NCBI GenBank assembly: GCA_944990035.1 | Contig: CALYLX010000089.1 | Coordinates: 62,001 to 126,000, forward strand | Direction: 5' to 3' | Source: Clitopilus passeckerianus | Taxonomy: Eukaryota > Basidiomycota > Agaricomycetes > Agaricales > Entolomataceae | Length of the DNA: 64,000 bases | Shown: positions 11,657 through 24,514 of the stretch, piece after piece | How positions within the stretch are numbered: position 1 is the stretch's first letter | How the letters are laid out: each line of letters starts with the position of its first letter | Notes under the pieces: generated by a model | Database searches by the model: none | Told to the model about the DNA's origin: nothing | The model's input: only the letters and a program-made list of their open reading frames with translations | Position numbers and translations under genes: made by a program

Positions 11657-14366
11657 CTACTGGTCCCGTTCGCTGCGTGTATGTCTTGATGTCATTTGTG
11701 TCAGTCCTGCAGGATAAAACACGGACACGGGAAAGGTTTACCCACCCCACGTCATACTGATTTTGCTGGCAAGTTCGATCAACCTTGGTGATCTTCTTGA
11801 GAGAGGGGTATCATATGATTCGCTGTTCAAGTCCTCAGAAACCTCCAAATCGTCTTCAGCATGACGTTCTGACGCGACAATGATGACCGCTGCCTGCATG
11901 ATGTCCGAAACTATATCTTTGAGAAGGGAAATTTCGCTCTCAGGTACTCCAGGCAATTTGTTGATATCTTCCCATAATGTGAAGATATTCTCCGGGATGA
12001 CGACCAGATTGGCTGATGACGAGTCAGAACACCACAGCTCACAGCATCGCCTCGTTTGTAAGACAAGTCGTTGGGCAAACCCCAAGTCGACCTCGTACGC
12101 CAAACCCCTCAAACCCTTGCATCCGAGAAACCTAAGCGTATTTTCAGCAGTCGTGACCGGTTGCGGCTCACTGGGGTCGAGGTATTCAAGTTGCTGGAGA
12201 ATGAAAACGAGGAATGCCGGCCTGATGACCTCAATCGTGGCCCAGGGTTCAGTGGAGATGAACTTGTTGCTGATATGGCTCGAGATGAACCGAGCTAGGT
12301 CACAATTGATCTATTCCTTCACAGATGGAGGCGGATAACTCTTCTTGAGGACCATGCCTTCGATCATGATGGCGAAGGAGGCTAGCAAAGATAAATGGTC
12401 GGTATTCTCAGAGAGCTTCGACTTGGTTTGTGTAAGGACCTCGATCGATCCACCAGCGGGCATGTCGAAGCACCAAATGATATCCCGTAAAGTCATCATG
12501 CAATCGTCGATGTATTCGCCGTTCGCCATGACTGCGCGTAGGAAAGGGACATAGCCAGGTATATGCTTGTCCCCCCTTTGGCAGCAAGGTATCCATGGTC
12601 CTGGGCCCTTAATATCGATAGGGTACTTCGTTATTTCGTTCAAACAGCGGCTGATGACGGGGAGGATATCTTTGTTACAGATTTGGGTGAGGCCGTAGCA
12701 GAGGACGTCCCAAAGGGGTAGATTGGTCGTCTCGCCCTCCTTCGTCTCCCCTTTCGGCACGACGGTTGGTAGTCGTTGGGTCAACGACTCGTAGATGGTG
12801 GTCGTATCCAGCGTCCGAGCATATCTGTGGCCTTTAAGCGCATGGAAAGTCGAGGAGGCCATGCAGACATAGTCCGGGAGCTGCTGCACCGCGTCGCTAA
12901 GGAAGTCGAGAAGGACCTTTGCCTGCTCTTTCGAGTCTGCCACTGGCAAAGAGAAAGGAGAAATGTACTAGGGGAATAGGGTAGGGGGGAAATAGAGTTT
13001 ATTTCTCGGCATATGAGCATATTTGACTTGACGAGCGCAATGGTGGGAAGTATCCACAATTTTGAGGTGTCTCGGTGAAACCCCAAAATACGCACTTGAT
13101 CCCATGTGAACCATGAAGCACGACCGGTTTTCCTCAAGTTGAAGTGCTCTGGACACCGATTCAGTGCGTACGCTATAGCCCACAATGCATCGGGAATAGC
13201 AGCGATACAGCGTCAGTGATGCTCCTTTGACCAGTTGTCTTGAGCATGTCGGATTAAGGAGAAAATCCTGCCGATGATGTCGACGGTGGTTTCAAGGATG
13301 GGCTGGATGAGGTGGAGGTTGATGAGGTGGATCTTCCCTTCCAGCCCGAAGATGACGTCGGGTAGCGCTTCGACAAACGGCAAGAGCTGTTTATCGTCGT
13401 TGAGCGACCTTAGAGTCCACACCATTGATTTATGCTCCCGCTCTTGCCGTCCTTGACTACTGGCAGCGACCATGGCGTAGGTCAAATTATACTGCCGCTG
13501 TGAAGATGTTGGCGAAACCTCCTTGGTGTGCGTATCCCAGCAAAATCCACTGGCAAGGCGGCGCAAGCCGAAGAGTTTCTCGAGTGTCCACCAGAATGTC
13601 TGCCAGGGCTGCCAAATGATGGGAGAAAGGGGTGTTTGGTAGGGTGAGCTAAGGTTGATTATTGTTATCATCGTAAAGAAGATATATGTGCATGCGATAA
13701 TGATGAGCGACCCAACGACCAGCCATTGGAGGGCAGGGTATATCGGATTTCCGATTTAGAAAGGCCACCAGCCACCGAAGAAGGCGAAAAGGGAGAGGTG
13801 GAGGAATGACGGAATAATATCGACGATTGTGTTCATCTTGAAGTTCTTGAGGCCGAAATAAAGAAAGGATATAAAGCGAGCGCGGGATGTTGATGCTCCT
13901 AGAATAGGCGCACGATACAGCAAGTGTCATTGTTGCACAAACATTGCGAGGAGAGCACAAGAGAGTGCTAAGATGAGGCTCAGAAACCAAAGGATATTGC
14001 AAGCAATGTCGGAAGGTCTGGCTTGGAAGGGAGTGACGGTAGCTGGAGGAATTCTAGTGGTTCGGAGATATGCAGGAGTAGCATAGTCGAAGCTTCCGAC
14101 TGATCAGGCTGCAGATTCTTGTAGCTCTCGACAGTGAAGGCCGTCAATATGGGACCAGACTGCATATTCGGATGAGTACACTTGAGAATGCAGACCTTTT
14201 CAAGTAAAAACAACACTTACGAAAACTAGTGTAACGTTCATGTCCTCTTTCCAGCTCCTCACTAGCCCTTGGTCGTACTGTTCTGCTTCGGGGAGATAAG
14301 CTTGCCGTAGCTGCGGCGACAAGTTTCATCGTTGACTCTCGTGTCCTCTTCACTAATCAAAGGCAT
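11657..14366 (-). pseudogene. DUF6535 membrane protein, copy B (pseudogene)
   Basis: Collinear with copies C and D over its whole length but broken many times. Exon 1 starts at 14366 (MPLISEEDTRVND) and shifts frame before the conserved QYDQGLVRSWKEDM stretch near 14250. Later pieces lie in different frames: SSPYQTPLSPIIW near 13640, a stop near 13213 before the conserved IPDALWAIAYALNR stretch, another shift near 12960, and a stop after PPPSVKE near 12311. The C-terminal part (RGLAYEVDLGFAQRL) is open from about 12112 to the expected last donor near 11746. A plausible terminal exon (about 11710-11657) follows a CTGCAG acceptor. Number and spread of lesions make sequencing error an unlikely explanation. 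Confidence 0.85.
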
Positions 14367-14869
14367 GTTTTCAACGCCTATGAGATGACAGATGAGATTT
14401 ATGAAGCCCCAGAAGGCCCAGCCGGCTCCCTACAAGCGGCCAGAGTAGGCGTCATTGAATTTCGAGGCTATGTTGCTGTGTCGCCTGGGGTACGACACAG
14501 CCTTGAGGCCTATCGACACCACTCGATGGAATGTGGTCCTAGGGGAACATGCTACTGAAGAAAGCATGGCAACGAGTTATTGGTGTTGTGTACGTGAGTA
14601 TGGTTGGGCAGTAGTTGGGCTGGGCTACCTCTCAAAGTTGAGGCAATGATGTCGGCGCTCCGTCCAGGATGACTAAGCTCATCGCCGCATGGCAATCCTG
14701 CAATACCCAACCTGGACCACAATGGCTCAGTGTTTCCACGATGATTGAAGTAAATAGAGTATACGTATGAAGTGTTAGAATTTTAGAAGGTACAGATATG
14801 AAGTCATATAAAAGCGATACGGAAACACCGCTCAACAGCGGAAGGAATGCGTGAATTGAGGATTAAATA
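14367..14869. other. Intergenic between DUF6535 copies B and C
   Basis: About 500 bases that should hold the promoter of copy B and the 3' flank of copy C. No further coding or RNA signal seen. Confidence 0.5.
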
Positions 14870-17741
14870 TTAAACGGTAGTTCCATCCTCAGGCTCTCGA
14901 ATCTCCGCGCTAGAGACGCTGCGTACTTCTGTCTTCAGCTTGATCTTCGGTATATCTTGATTAATGTACCGTTATCATATCAGCACCAGAATGAGAATAA
15001 ATAAGAAGTTGCTCACCCCATGTTTCCTTGATTGCTTTGACACGTTCTATCAGTTTCAGGTGACTCTCTGAGAAGTTGAATTCGCTGTCTGTGTCGTCGG
15101 ATTCATTGTCTGTCTCATCGGATTCGTCACCAGCGTCGTTGGATTTCTTTGCGGCGTTTTCGGGTACCTTTGAGGTTGACAAAGTATCAACTGCGACAGG
15201 TCTTAACCCAATAATAATGTCGGCCGCCTGCACAATATCCGAGGCAACCTCTTCCGGTATGGAGATTTTGTCCCTGTGCACCTCCTCCCACAGAGTCCAG
15301 GTATAATGCAGGATGGTGACTAGGTCGGATAATGATGGGTCGGACCTCCACATCTCGCTACACCTTCTCGTTTGTGAGGCAAGTCGCTGCGTGAACTCTG
15401 AGTCGACCGCGTACGCCACACCCCTCAAATCATCGCACTTGAGGAATCTGAGCGTGTTTTCGGTTGTTGCAACCGATTTCGGTTCGTCGGGGTCTATGCA
15501 TTCGAGTTGCTTGAGTATGAGAACAAGGAAGGAGGTTTTGATAGTTTCAATGGTGGGGCAAGGTTCAGCCAGAATGGAGTCGCTGATATGCGTCGAAATA
15601 AAATTTGCAAGGTTAAAATCGACCTTTTCCTCCAGGGGTGGGGGTGGATAAGTCTTCTTGAGAACCATGCCTTTGATCATGATGGCGAGGGAGAGTAGGG
15701 GGGATGATGGTTGATTGATAGTTTGGGAAAGCTGGGCCTCAACATCTGAAAGAACCTTAAGCCACGTCGGTTCGAGTTGGGTCCACCAACGTGGGTCGGC
15801 GCAAGGAATGTTGGCCCAATGTTCAAGCGGCTTGTCGAACGACCAGATTACATCTCGTAAAGCCCTGACACAATCGTCGATGTATTCCCCGTTCGCTATA
15901 ACGGCGCGAAGGAACGGGACATAGCCCGGTACGTGGTTATCCTCCCTCTGACATAAAGGTATCCAGGGCCCACGGGCCCCCTCCTTGACAGGAAGTTTCA
16001 TCCTTCTATTCAAGCAGCGGCTGATAACGGGAACCATATCCTTGTTGCATATTTGCATTGATGCATAGCAGATCACGTCCCACGGTGCTTGGTGCTCGTC
16101 CGACATGATTGTCGGTAATCGCTGAATTAGCGACTCGTAGATGTCAGCTGTTTCGAACGTCTGGGCTTGCCTATGGCCTTTGAGAGCGTGGAAAGTTGAG
16201 GTGGTCATATGGAAAGGATAGGGAAGGTGATTTACTGCTTTACGCAGGAAATGGAGAAGGACCTCAGCCTGCTTCCCCGAGTCGGGGAAAACGGGAGGAG
16301 GATGTAGGGCTGGGGAGTACGGCACTGATAAATCAGGATCGGCTTGTTGACACAACAGGATGTTTGACTCGACGAGAGCAGTGATGGAAATCAGGTACGA
16401 CATGGAAATGCTGTAGGTCGACTCCAAGATACTAAGTTGATCCCTTGTGAACCATGAAGATCGGCCAGTCTTTCCAAGATCGAATGTTGCCGGGTACCGA
16501 TTTAAAGCATATGCTAGAGCCCACAGCGCGTTGGGGATAGCTTTGCAACAGCGCTTGAACTGTTCGTCGTCATACCAGTACCCCTGGGATTGCTGGATCA
16601 AGCAGAATATCCTGGAGATGATGTCCACGTCTGGATCGGTGGTTTCGAGAATGGGTTTAACGAGGTGTAGGTTATTGAACAGAATTCTGCCACCCGGTCC
16701 ATAGATGACGTTAGGAAGTGCTTCAAGGAAAGACAAGAATTGGGGATCGTCATTGAGTGACTTCAGGGTCCACAACATCGATTTATATTCCCGCTCTTGA
16801 CGTCCTTGACGACTGGCTGCGACCATGGCGGACGTCAGATTATAATGCCGCGGCGAGGATGTCGGTAAAACTTCCTCGGTATGACCTCCCCAGCAGGATC
16901 CACTGGCAAAGTGGCGCAAGCCAGAAAACTTTTCAAGCAGCCACCAAAATAATTGCCATGACCGCCATATGATTGGGGAAAGTGGTGTTTGGTAGGGTGA
17001 GTTGAGGTTGATGACTGGCATGATCGTCAAGAAGGCGTATGTGCATGCGATGATTATGAGTGATCCAATAACCATCCATTGGAGAGCTGGGTTTATGGGA
17101 TGTAGGAAGGCTACTAGACCCCCAAAAAAGGCAAAGAGGGAGAGGTGAAGGAGTGATGGGATAATGTCGACAATGGTGTGCATCTTGAAGTCCTTGAGAC
17201 CAAAGTATAGAAAGGATATCAGGCGAGCACGGGCTGTGGGCGCTCTTATAATAGAAGTGCGGTGCAAGAACTGTCGTGTCCATTGCTGCACAAATGTTGC
17301 GAGGAGAGCGCAAGAGAGCGCTAGGATGAGGCTCAGAAACCAGAGGATATTGCAAGCAATATCAGAGGTTTTGGCTTGGAATGGAGCACTCGTAGCTGCG
17401 GGGATCTCGCCCGCTGTTGTCGATAGTTGTTTGGAAATGTGGAAGAGTAGCATAGTTGATGCCTCTGACTGATCAGGCTGGAGATTCTTGTAGCTCTCGA
17501 CAACGAAGGCTGACAACACGGCAGAGTACAGGCCAGACTGAACCCGTCAATGAGTACGCAGGCATGAGAGGTTTTTCATATGAGAACTTACGAAGACCAA
17601 TGTAACATCCATATCTTCTTTCCAGCTCCTTACGAGTCCATGGTCATACTGTTCGGCCTCGCGAACGTAAAGCTGCCACAGCTCCCCACTTGCTTCTTCG
17701 CTGAGTCTAGCGTCCTCCTGACTTTGACCATCTAAAGGCAT
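14870..17741 (-). CDS. DUF6535 membrane protein, copy C (intact, about 918 aa)
   Basis: Three exons fit exactly: 17741-17592 (50 codons, MPLDGQSQEDARLSE), 17537-15017, and 14955-14870 (tail DIPKIKLKTEVRS...). Lengths 150+2521+86 give 919 codons with stop. Introns are GTAAGT...CAG and a 61-base GTGAGC...AAG. Four hydrophobic segments lie in the first 200 residues (SGLYSAVLSAFVVES, NILWFLSLILALSCALLATF, LHLSLFAFFGGLVAFL, VIGSLIIIACTYAFLTIMP), then a long soluble region. An acidic Asp/Ser/Glu-rich linker (about residues 840-880) precedes the last conserved helix (LIERVKAIKETW). Without the last splice the protein would end shortly after KETWG with an unrelated tail. The biochemical role of DUF6535 is not known. 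Confidence 0.88.
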
Positions 17742-18262
17742 GCCTCCAATCCCACGGCAAGTGAGAGCTTTGAAGGATGATGGTCCAGCTTTTTACTTCA
17801 AGTTCTAGGCTAGATGCGCAAAGGTGCAGCCGAGTGACGTATGATGCGACACTGCATATGGGCTATCCTCCTGTAACGGCTGGGACACAAGGCGGCCGAA
17901 CGCTAGTTGACAGTATAGGGGCCATTGATAACGGTTAACAATGTGCAATTTTATGCATACTATGGACCATTGGCTGGCCCCAGACTGAAGCGCGGTAGGC
18001 TTGTGTGTGAGAGGCTGAAGCTAAAGTCTTATTTGTGCCTGTTATGATTTCGAGTTTTCTACGAATTTTGATTGGTCGGCAAAGCAGCCTCTAGCACTTC
18101 TTCAGATTATCACTTTCGGTCTAATGTATACTCGTACCACGACGGTCAATGTACGGTTGTTACAAGTACTGCAATTGAGCATTTGAGCCCGTAGCTTCCT
18201 CTAGAACGCAATCCCCTCGAGCGGAGGTGTGCAACAGTTCATCAGAAAGTTAACGACCCCAC
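17742..18262. other. Intergenic between DUF6535 copies C and D
   Basis: About 520 bases. Expected to contain the promoter of copy C. No gene recognised. Confidence 0.5.
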
Positions 18263-21047
18263 CTATCTGCTAGGTGAACCCTCTCGGTTGTATCTTGATA
18301 CGTCTGGTGATCATGTCAGCTCTCCGGCTTGAATTGCAGTAAGGATTAACTCACCCCAAATTCCTTTAATTGCGTTGACGCGTTGTACCAGCTTCCGCAC
18401 TCTCCTGGAGAAAGGCGTGTCGTTAGGAACCATTGAAGTTCTTGACCGACCGGCCGCGTCATGTTCCGACGCAATGATGATGTCCACCGCCTGCATCATG
18501 TCCAAAAGAACCTCTTCCGGAATGCAGGTTTCTCTCACACACGCTCCAGGCGACTCGCCAACATCTTCCCATAACCCCCATATGCACTCCAAGATAGCAA
18601 TCAGATTGAATGGAGGATAAGACCTCCACAACTCGCAAAACCTTCTCGTTTGGGAGGCAAGCCGTTGCGCGAGCTTTGCGTCCACCTCGTACGCCACTCC
18701 TCTCAACTCTCTGGACCTGAGAAATCTGAACGTGCTTTTCGTCGATGTGAACGATCTCGGATCGCTAGGATCTGTGCATTCGAGCTGCTGGAGTATGAGG
18801 ATGAGGTAGACGGCACGAACGGTTTGGATCGTAGGCCAAGGTTCGGTCGGAATGGTGTCGTTGATATGCTTCGAGATGAAACCTGCAAGATCAAAATTGA
18901 CCTTCTCCTTCCTCAGGTGGGAGGAATACGTCTTCTTAAGAACCATTCCTTTGATCATGACGGCGAGGGAGGTGAGGAAGGATGATCGATGCGTATCCCT
19001 GGAAAGCTTGGCCTCGACCTGCGAGAGAACGTCAAGCCAAGTCGGTTCAACTTGGGTCCGCCAGCGAGGATCAAGCTGTGGAACTGCCATGGCGCGTTCA
19101 AACGGCTCGTAGAAGCACAACAGTATATCTTGCAAGGCCGTTATACAGTCATCGGTGTATTCGCAATTCGCCATGACTGCCCGGAGGAAGGGCACGTAAC
19201 CTGGTATATTGTTGTCGTCCCTCTGACAGGAAGATACCCATGGCCCTGGGCTGCTTGCATTGACGGGGTACTTCATCCGCTCTATCAGGCGGCGGCTGAG
19301 GATAGGAACGAGGTCTTTGTTGCAGATTTGGACTAGACCATAGCAGATCATGTCCCAGTCGCTCAATTCGCGGCTGGTTTTGAAGCTCACTGCGTTCTGC
19401 TCCTGCGACACGAGGGTTGACAATCTTGAAATTAGCGACTCGTATATGCCTGTCGTGTCAAGTGTCTGTGCATATCCGTGGCCTTTGAGTGCATGGAAGG
19501 TCGAGGAGGCCATGCCGACATAATCGGGGAGATAATGGACCACATCGTTAAGGATTGTGAAGGACCTTGGCCTGTTCCTTCGAGTCTGACAAATCAGAAG
19601 AAGGGTATGGAGGCGGGGGGGAGGATTTTGTTGGATTGAGTTCCATTTCGCGGCACATGAGTATGTTTGATTTCATGAGCGCCGCAATGGAAAGAGCCCA
19701 CGTTTTGGGTATGTCATCGCGCGACTCCAGGATGTGTAGTTGGTCCCATGTGAACCATGACGATCGACCTGTCTTCGTCAGGTCAAATTTCGCGGGGTAT
19801 CGGTTCAAGACGTATGCCAAAGCCCACAATGGCTTAGGAATAGCGCGAACGCAGCGCTGGCGATGATTATCCCGCAATCGGTGGTTTTGGATGTGTTGAA
19901 TCAGGGAGAATAGCCTTGCTATGATGTCCACTTCCGGATCCATGGTTTCGAGAATGGGTTTGATGAGATGGAGGTTGTCGAATTGGATTGTGCCACCCCT
20001 CCCATAGATGCCTTCGGGTAGTGCCTCGAGAAAAGGCAAGAGTTGAGCACTGCCGTTGAGCGATTTCAGGGTCCATGTCATCGATTTATACTCTCGTTCT
20101 TGACCCTTTTGATTGCTTGCGGCGACCATGGCGTAGGTCAAGTTATACTGCCGAGGCCGTGACGATGTTGGTAAAGCCTTCTCGGTGGTCGTGCCCCGGA
20201 AGAACCTGCCGAGAAGGTGGCGAGAGCTGAACATCTTTTCAAGCGTCCACCGAAATGACTGCCATGAACGCCACATGATGGGGGAAAGTGGTGTTTGGTA
20301 GGGTGAACTGAGGCTGATGACAGGCATTATCGTGAAAAAGCCATATGTGCATATGATGATGATGAGTGACAGGATGACTATCCATTGCAGAGCAGGATTT
20401 ATGGGATGTAGGAAGGCCACCGGACCTCCGAAGAAGGCGAAAAAGGTGAAGTGGAGGAGGGACGGCATGAGGTCGACAATGGCATACATCTTGAAATCCT
20501 TGAGGCCAAAATATAGACAGCCTATCAGACGAGCGCGAGCTGTCGGGACTCTCAAAATAGAGGTGCGATGTAAGAAATGGCGCGTCCATTGCTGAACGAA
20601 GGTCGCGAGGAGAGCACAAGTTAGTGCCAGGATAAGGCTTATAAACTAAAGGACATTGCAAGCAATATCGGAGGATTTGGCTTGGAATGGCGTGATTGTA
20701 GCTGCTGCAATTCTACTGGTGGTCGAAAGTGACGCCAATTGCTCGGAAATGTGCAGGAGCAGCATAGTCGATGCCTCTGACTGATCAGGCTGCAGATTCC
20801 TGTAACTCTCGACAATGAAGGCTGTCAATACCGCAGAGTACAGACCAGACTAGAAGCCTCGGTAAGTTCTTCCTGCTGAAGACTTTCTCAATGAAGGACT
20901 TACAAAGATCAATGTGACATCCATGTCCTCCTTCCAACTCTTCACCAGTCCTTGGTCATACTCTTCCGCTTCACGAAGGTAGACTTGCCAAAGTTGACCA
21001 CATGCATCGTCGCTGATTCTTGAGTCTTCTTGACGCTCTATCGACAT
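18263..21047 (-). pseudogene. DUF6535 membrane protein, copy D (two lesions only)
   Basis: Gene structure is as in copy C: exon 1 at 21047-20904 (MSIERQEDSRISDDACG), phase-0 intron, long exon 2, last donor after KGIW near 18355, and a possible terminal exon 18303-18263 (DVSRYNREGSPSR). Two breaks are visible. A TAG at about 20648-20646 replaces the conserved Trp in the second membrane segment (ACNVL-stop-FISLILAL). A one-base shift lies near 19555 between EQAKVL and the next conserved segment, VVHYLPDYV. Everything else is open, so inactivation is recent, or one or both lesions are assembly errors. If real, only the head and first membrane segment would be made. Confidence 0.8.
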
Positions 21048-21249
21048 ATTGACGACGGCTAGAGATGGCGGATGGGGTCGTTGAAACCGCGAGGTCCAGC
21101 TTGTTACGTCGTGGTGGTAATGTGAAGGTCCCGGGTCATTTGCCAGACCCTCAAGATATCCCTGACACAATTGGGACCTTATCAACACGATTCAATCGCA
21201 ATTAATTCCAATTCCAGAAGCATGTATATGCTGTAGGCCCAGAGAAAAT
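21048..21249. promoter_or_regulatory. Upstream region of DUF6535 copy D
   Basis: Short spacer between the start of copy D and the fragment at 21250. No clear TATA element identified, so this is inferred from position only. Confidence 0.2.
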
Positions 21250-21612
21250 ATGGCGGACCCAAATCTGCGAGTCACAGGCTCGGTTCGGTCTGCAGTCCCG
21301 TTCACACGATTTGGATTTGATCAGTGTCTGCCATTGCCTGGTAAAGACTCTCCAACTTCAAGCCACTTGGCTTTGCTTGTTCAAACTGCCATGGCAAACC
21401 TTCTGCGATCTGCCAAACTCGGTAGTGACTGGAATATCAACGAGCTTGAAGCCTATAACATTGCCATTCGAGATGTACCAATTCTGGCCTTCTTTGCCAC
21501 TGAAGACCTCCCACCTTCACCAGTCACCTTTTGCAGAAAGGATGTAATGCTCAAGATCCAACGTTTGCTAATCCACCAAAGAATACAATGGCAAGGGAAA
21601 AAGTCCAAGTAG
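21250..21612 (+). pseudogene. Fragment of a basidiomycete multicopy family (NELEAYNI motif)
   Basis: A 120-residue open frame contains the order WNINELEAYNI then FFATEDLPPSP. From memory this resembles a widely dispersed Agaricomycete family of unknown function in which an LEAYNI motif is followed by an FFG...LPP motif. The downstream acidic (S/A)VDDFA part of that family is absent, so this looks like a truncated copy between DUF6535 copies D and E. Its open frame and the LEAYNI...LPP order are observed; the family link is recollection and needs a profile search. It could also be a short genuine gene. Confidence 0.35.
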
Positions 21613-21637
21613 CCATATATATAGTCTCAATCCCCCA

Positions 21638-24514
21638 TTAGTCCGTCTCCTTAAGGTCCTTTTCGCTCTTGTAGTCTGCAAAGCTCATTAGCGGGACCGA
21701 GGATGGTAAAGAGGGAGGAAGCCTACCCCATATTCGCTTGATCGCCTTGATACGTTCCATGTACTCCTGCAACGAGCTTCTCGGAGGCGTCGCCTCTGCC
21801 TCCACTTCCTCGTCCTCATCCTCGTCATCGTCGAATATTGTTTCGTCCGCAGGAGATTCGACATATGAGGCCAGTAGGATGTCTGCAGCTCGGAGTATGT
21901 CTGAAGCCGCCTCTGGAACGATGCGGGATCTGGCATCCAGTCTAGGAACGTGCTTTTCGGCGGCCAGCGGGGCTTCCTCCCAAACCCTCCAAACAATCTT
22001 CAAGATGTCCAGCATCCCAGATGACGGATTTTTCTTCCACATTTCGCAGCACTTCCGCGTTTCAGAGGCCAGCTGAATGGTGATCTCCCGGCTGACCTCA
22101 TAAGGTGCGCCAACTAGGTCCTCGTACTCAAGGAACTTGAGAGTGTCCTCAACATCTTTCAAAGAGTCAGGGTCTGTTGGGTCCAGGTACTTGAGCTGCT
22201 CCGCCACGAGAGCGACGAAGGCCGATCTGATAGTCAGCGGGTCCAGTTGGCCTCGTATCAGGGCGAAGGGGTTGGCGAAGGGGCTGATATGTCGGTGGAT
22301 GACCTCGGCGAGGTCGAAGTCATCCCCTGGTTCGGTCGGTTTTGCAGGATCAGACTTCCTCAGGACGGTAGCCTTGATCATAACGGCTAACGAATGATGG
22401 TCTGGCCGCAAGGCATCCTCGTCAAGGTCTTCAAGCTGTTCAAGGACCTGAATCCACAGGGGCTCGAGGTCACTCCACCATCGAGGGTTGAGCTTTAACT
22501 GCGAAGTCGACGACGCCTGCGCCTCGTCTGTATCGGGGTGTTTGTCGAAGCACCATAGAATCTCGCGTAGAGCTTTGACGCAGTTCTCGCAGTACGCGCC
22601 ATGAGCGACTAGAGCACGCAAAAAGGGGGCATAAGCGGGGATATGGTCGTTTTCGCGTTCGCATGTAGGTGCCCATAGATGCAGCATGTTGTTCGTTTCC
22701 TTGACCTCCATTCTCTTGGTTAGATATTGGCAGATACGGTGGACGTAGTCTTTGGTGCAAAGTTGAATAAGGCAGTACCCGACTTCGTCGCCAATTGAAT
22801 CCGGCCATTCGTCGTCGTCATCATCTGAGTCCTCTGAGTCGCCGTCTGAACTGTCTTTCTTCACTTCTTCTACTACCTCCTGTATCCGCTTCATCAGGCC
22901 GTCATATATGGGATTCATGTCGTGTTTCTTGGCGGCTTCATGACCTTTTATTGTATGGAAGGTGGTGTTGGCCATACCGCACTGAGTGGGAAATGCGTTC
23001 GTGGTATCGGTGAGGTACTTGATGACAATACGACCCTGTTCCTCCGAATCAAAGAGTAGTGGCCGAGTAGGGATAAGGGGGCGGGTGGCAATGAGCGGGT
23101 CGATTGATGGTAGGTCCAATTCCCGACACATGACGATATTAGACTTAATGAGACTGATGACCGGAACCATCCACGCTACGTTCATATGTTCCCGATACCT
23201 CTCAAGGAGACGCAGTTGCTCCGCGGTAAACCACGATGAACGCCCAGTTTTCCGCAAATCAAAGTCCTGAGGTCTCTCGCTCAAGGCGAAGGCAAGAGAC
23301 CACAAAGCATCAGGAATGGCGTTGAGAGACCGGGTCTGGTCGTCGGACTTGAACCAATAGTCATAGGTATTGACCAACAGCGAAAAGATTCGGGATATGA
23401 CGTCGATATCACTGTTCTGCGTTTCCAGGATAGGCTTGAGTAGATGGAAGTTGGCGGAGTGAAGTTTGCCGTTGACGCCGTATATGACATTGGGTAAAGC
23501 CTCAATAAAAGGCAAAAATTCAAGGTCGTTGTTGAGGGACTTCAATGTCCATGCCATCGATCTCGCTTCCCGCTGTTGCCGATTGTAGTGACTGGCTGTG
23601 ACCATGGCATATGTCAGGTTGTACTGACGGTTCGATGCTGTGGGTAGCACATCGCTGTCCCTCGTACGGAGGTACAGCAGACGCCATCGTACGTCGCGAA
23701 CCTTTTCCACACTCCACCAGAATGACTGCCATGTCCGCCAAATTATCGGTGAGAGAGGTGTTTGATACGGGGAACTGAGGTTGATCATGGGCATCGCGGT
23801 GAAGAAGGTGTAAACGGCTGTGATGAAGATGAATGACCCAATGACAAGCCATTGTAGGGCAGGATTTATGGGATGTAGGAAAGCGACCAGACCTCCGAAA
23901 AAGGCGAAAAGGGATAGATGGAGGAGGGAGGGAATTACATCAACAATGGTGTGCATCTTGAAGTTCTTGAGGCCAAAGTAGAGGAAAGAAATCAGGCGTG
24001 CACGAGCGACAGGCGTCCGCAGAATCGTAGTGCGGTGCAGAAAGTGTCGAGTCCATTGCTGGACAAAGGTAGCGAGGAGGGCGCATGATAGGGCGAGGAT
24101 GAGGCTCAAGAACCAGAGAATGTTGCAGGCGATTGCTGCGGGCAATGGATCGAATTTTTCTTTCACAGCTGCCGCGCTAGTGTTGCTGGATGGCGATGCC
24201 AGCTGCAGAGATATGTGCGCAAGTAATTCCACGGTTACGTTTGCCTGGTCCCGTTGTAGATTCCTATAGCTCTCTATAATGAATGCTGTCAATACAGCGG
24301 AATAAAGACCAGACTATACCTGATTGTCAGATTTCTGTTTGAGTAGACAAGTGATTGAAAGACTTACAAAAACCAAGGTTACGTCCATATCCTCCTTCCA
24401 ACTCTTGACAAGCCCGTGGTCATACTGTTCTGCTTCACGCAGATAGACTTCCCATAGCTGCCCACAGGCTTCATCGCTGAGCCGTGCATCCTCTTCTTCC
24501 GACTTTGAAGACAT
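21638..24514 (-). CDS. DUF6535 membrane protein, copy E (intact, about 923 aa)
   Basis: Exons 24514-24368 (49 codons, MSSKSEEEDARLSDEACG), 24313-21727 and 21675-21638. The last intron (21676-21726) is 51 bases with a GCTAATGA branch-like site and a CAG end. Being a multiple of three, it would leave the frame open if retained. Spliced length is 924 codons including stop. It has the same four early membrane segments and FVQQWTRHFLHR motif as copies A and C. Two acidic insertions stand out: SDGDSEDSDDDDDE near residue 485 and DDDEDEDEEVEAEA near residue 875. This is the first gene of the array in transcription order and lies head-to-head with ATP10, with only about 240 bases between their starts. 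Confidence 0.88.

Noticed and set aside
20239..20661. Alternative minus-strand frame in DUF6535 copy D
   Set aside because: The same shadow frame is open in copies C and B over the same region, so it reflects codon bias of the real frame and not a gene.
22780..22840. GA-rich/CTC-rich microsatellite-like tract in DUF6535 copy E
   Set aside because: It encodes the Asp/Ser-rich loop SDGDSEDSDDDDDE in frame, so it is a coding low-complexity region.
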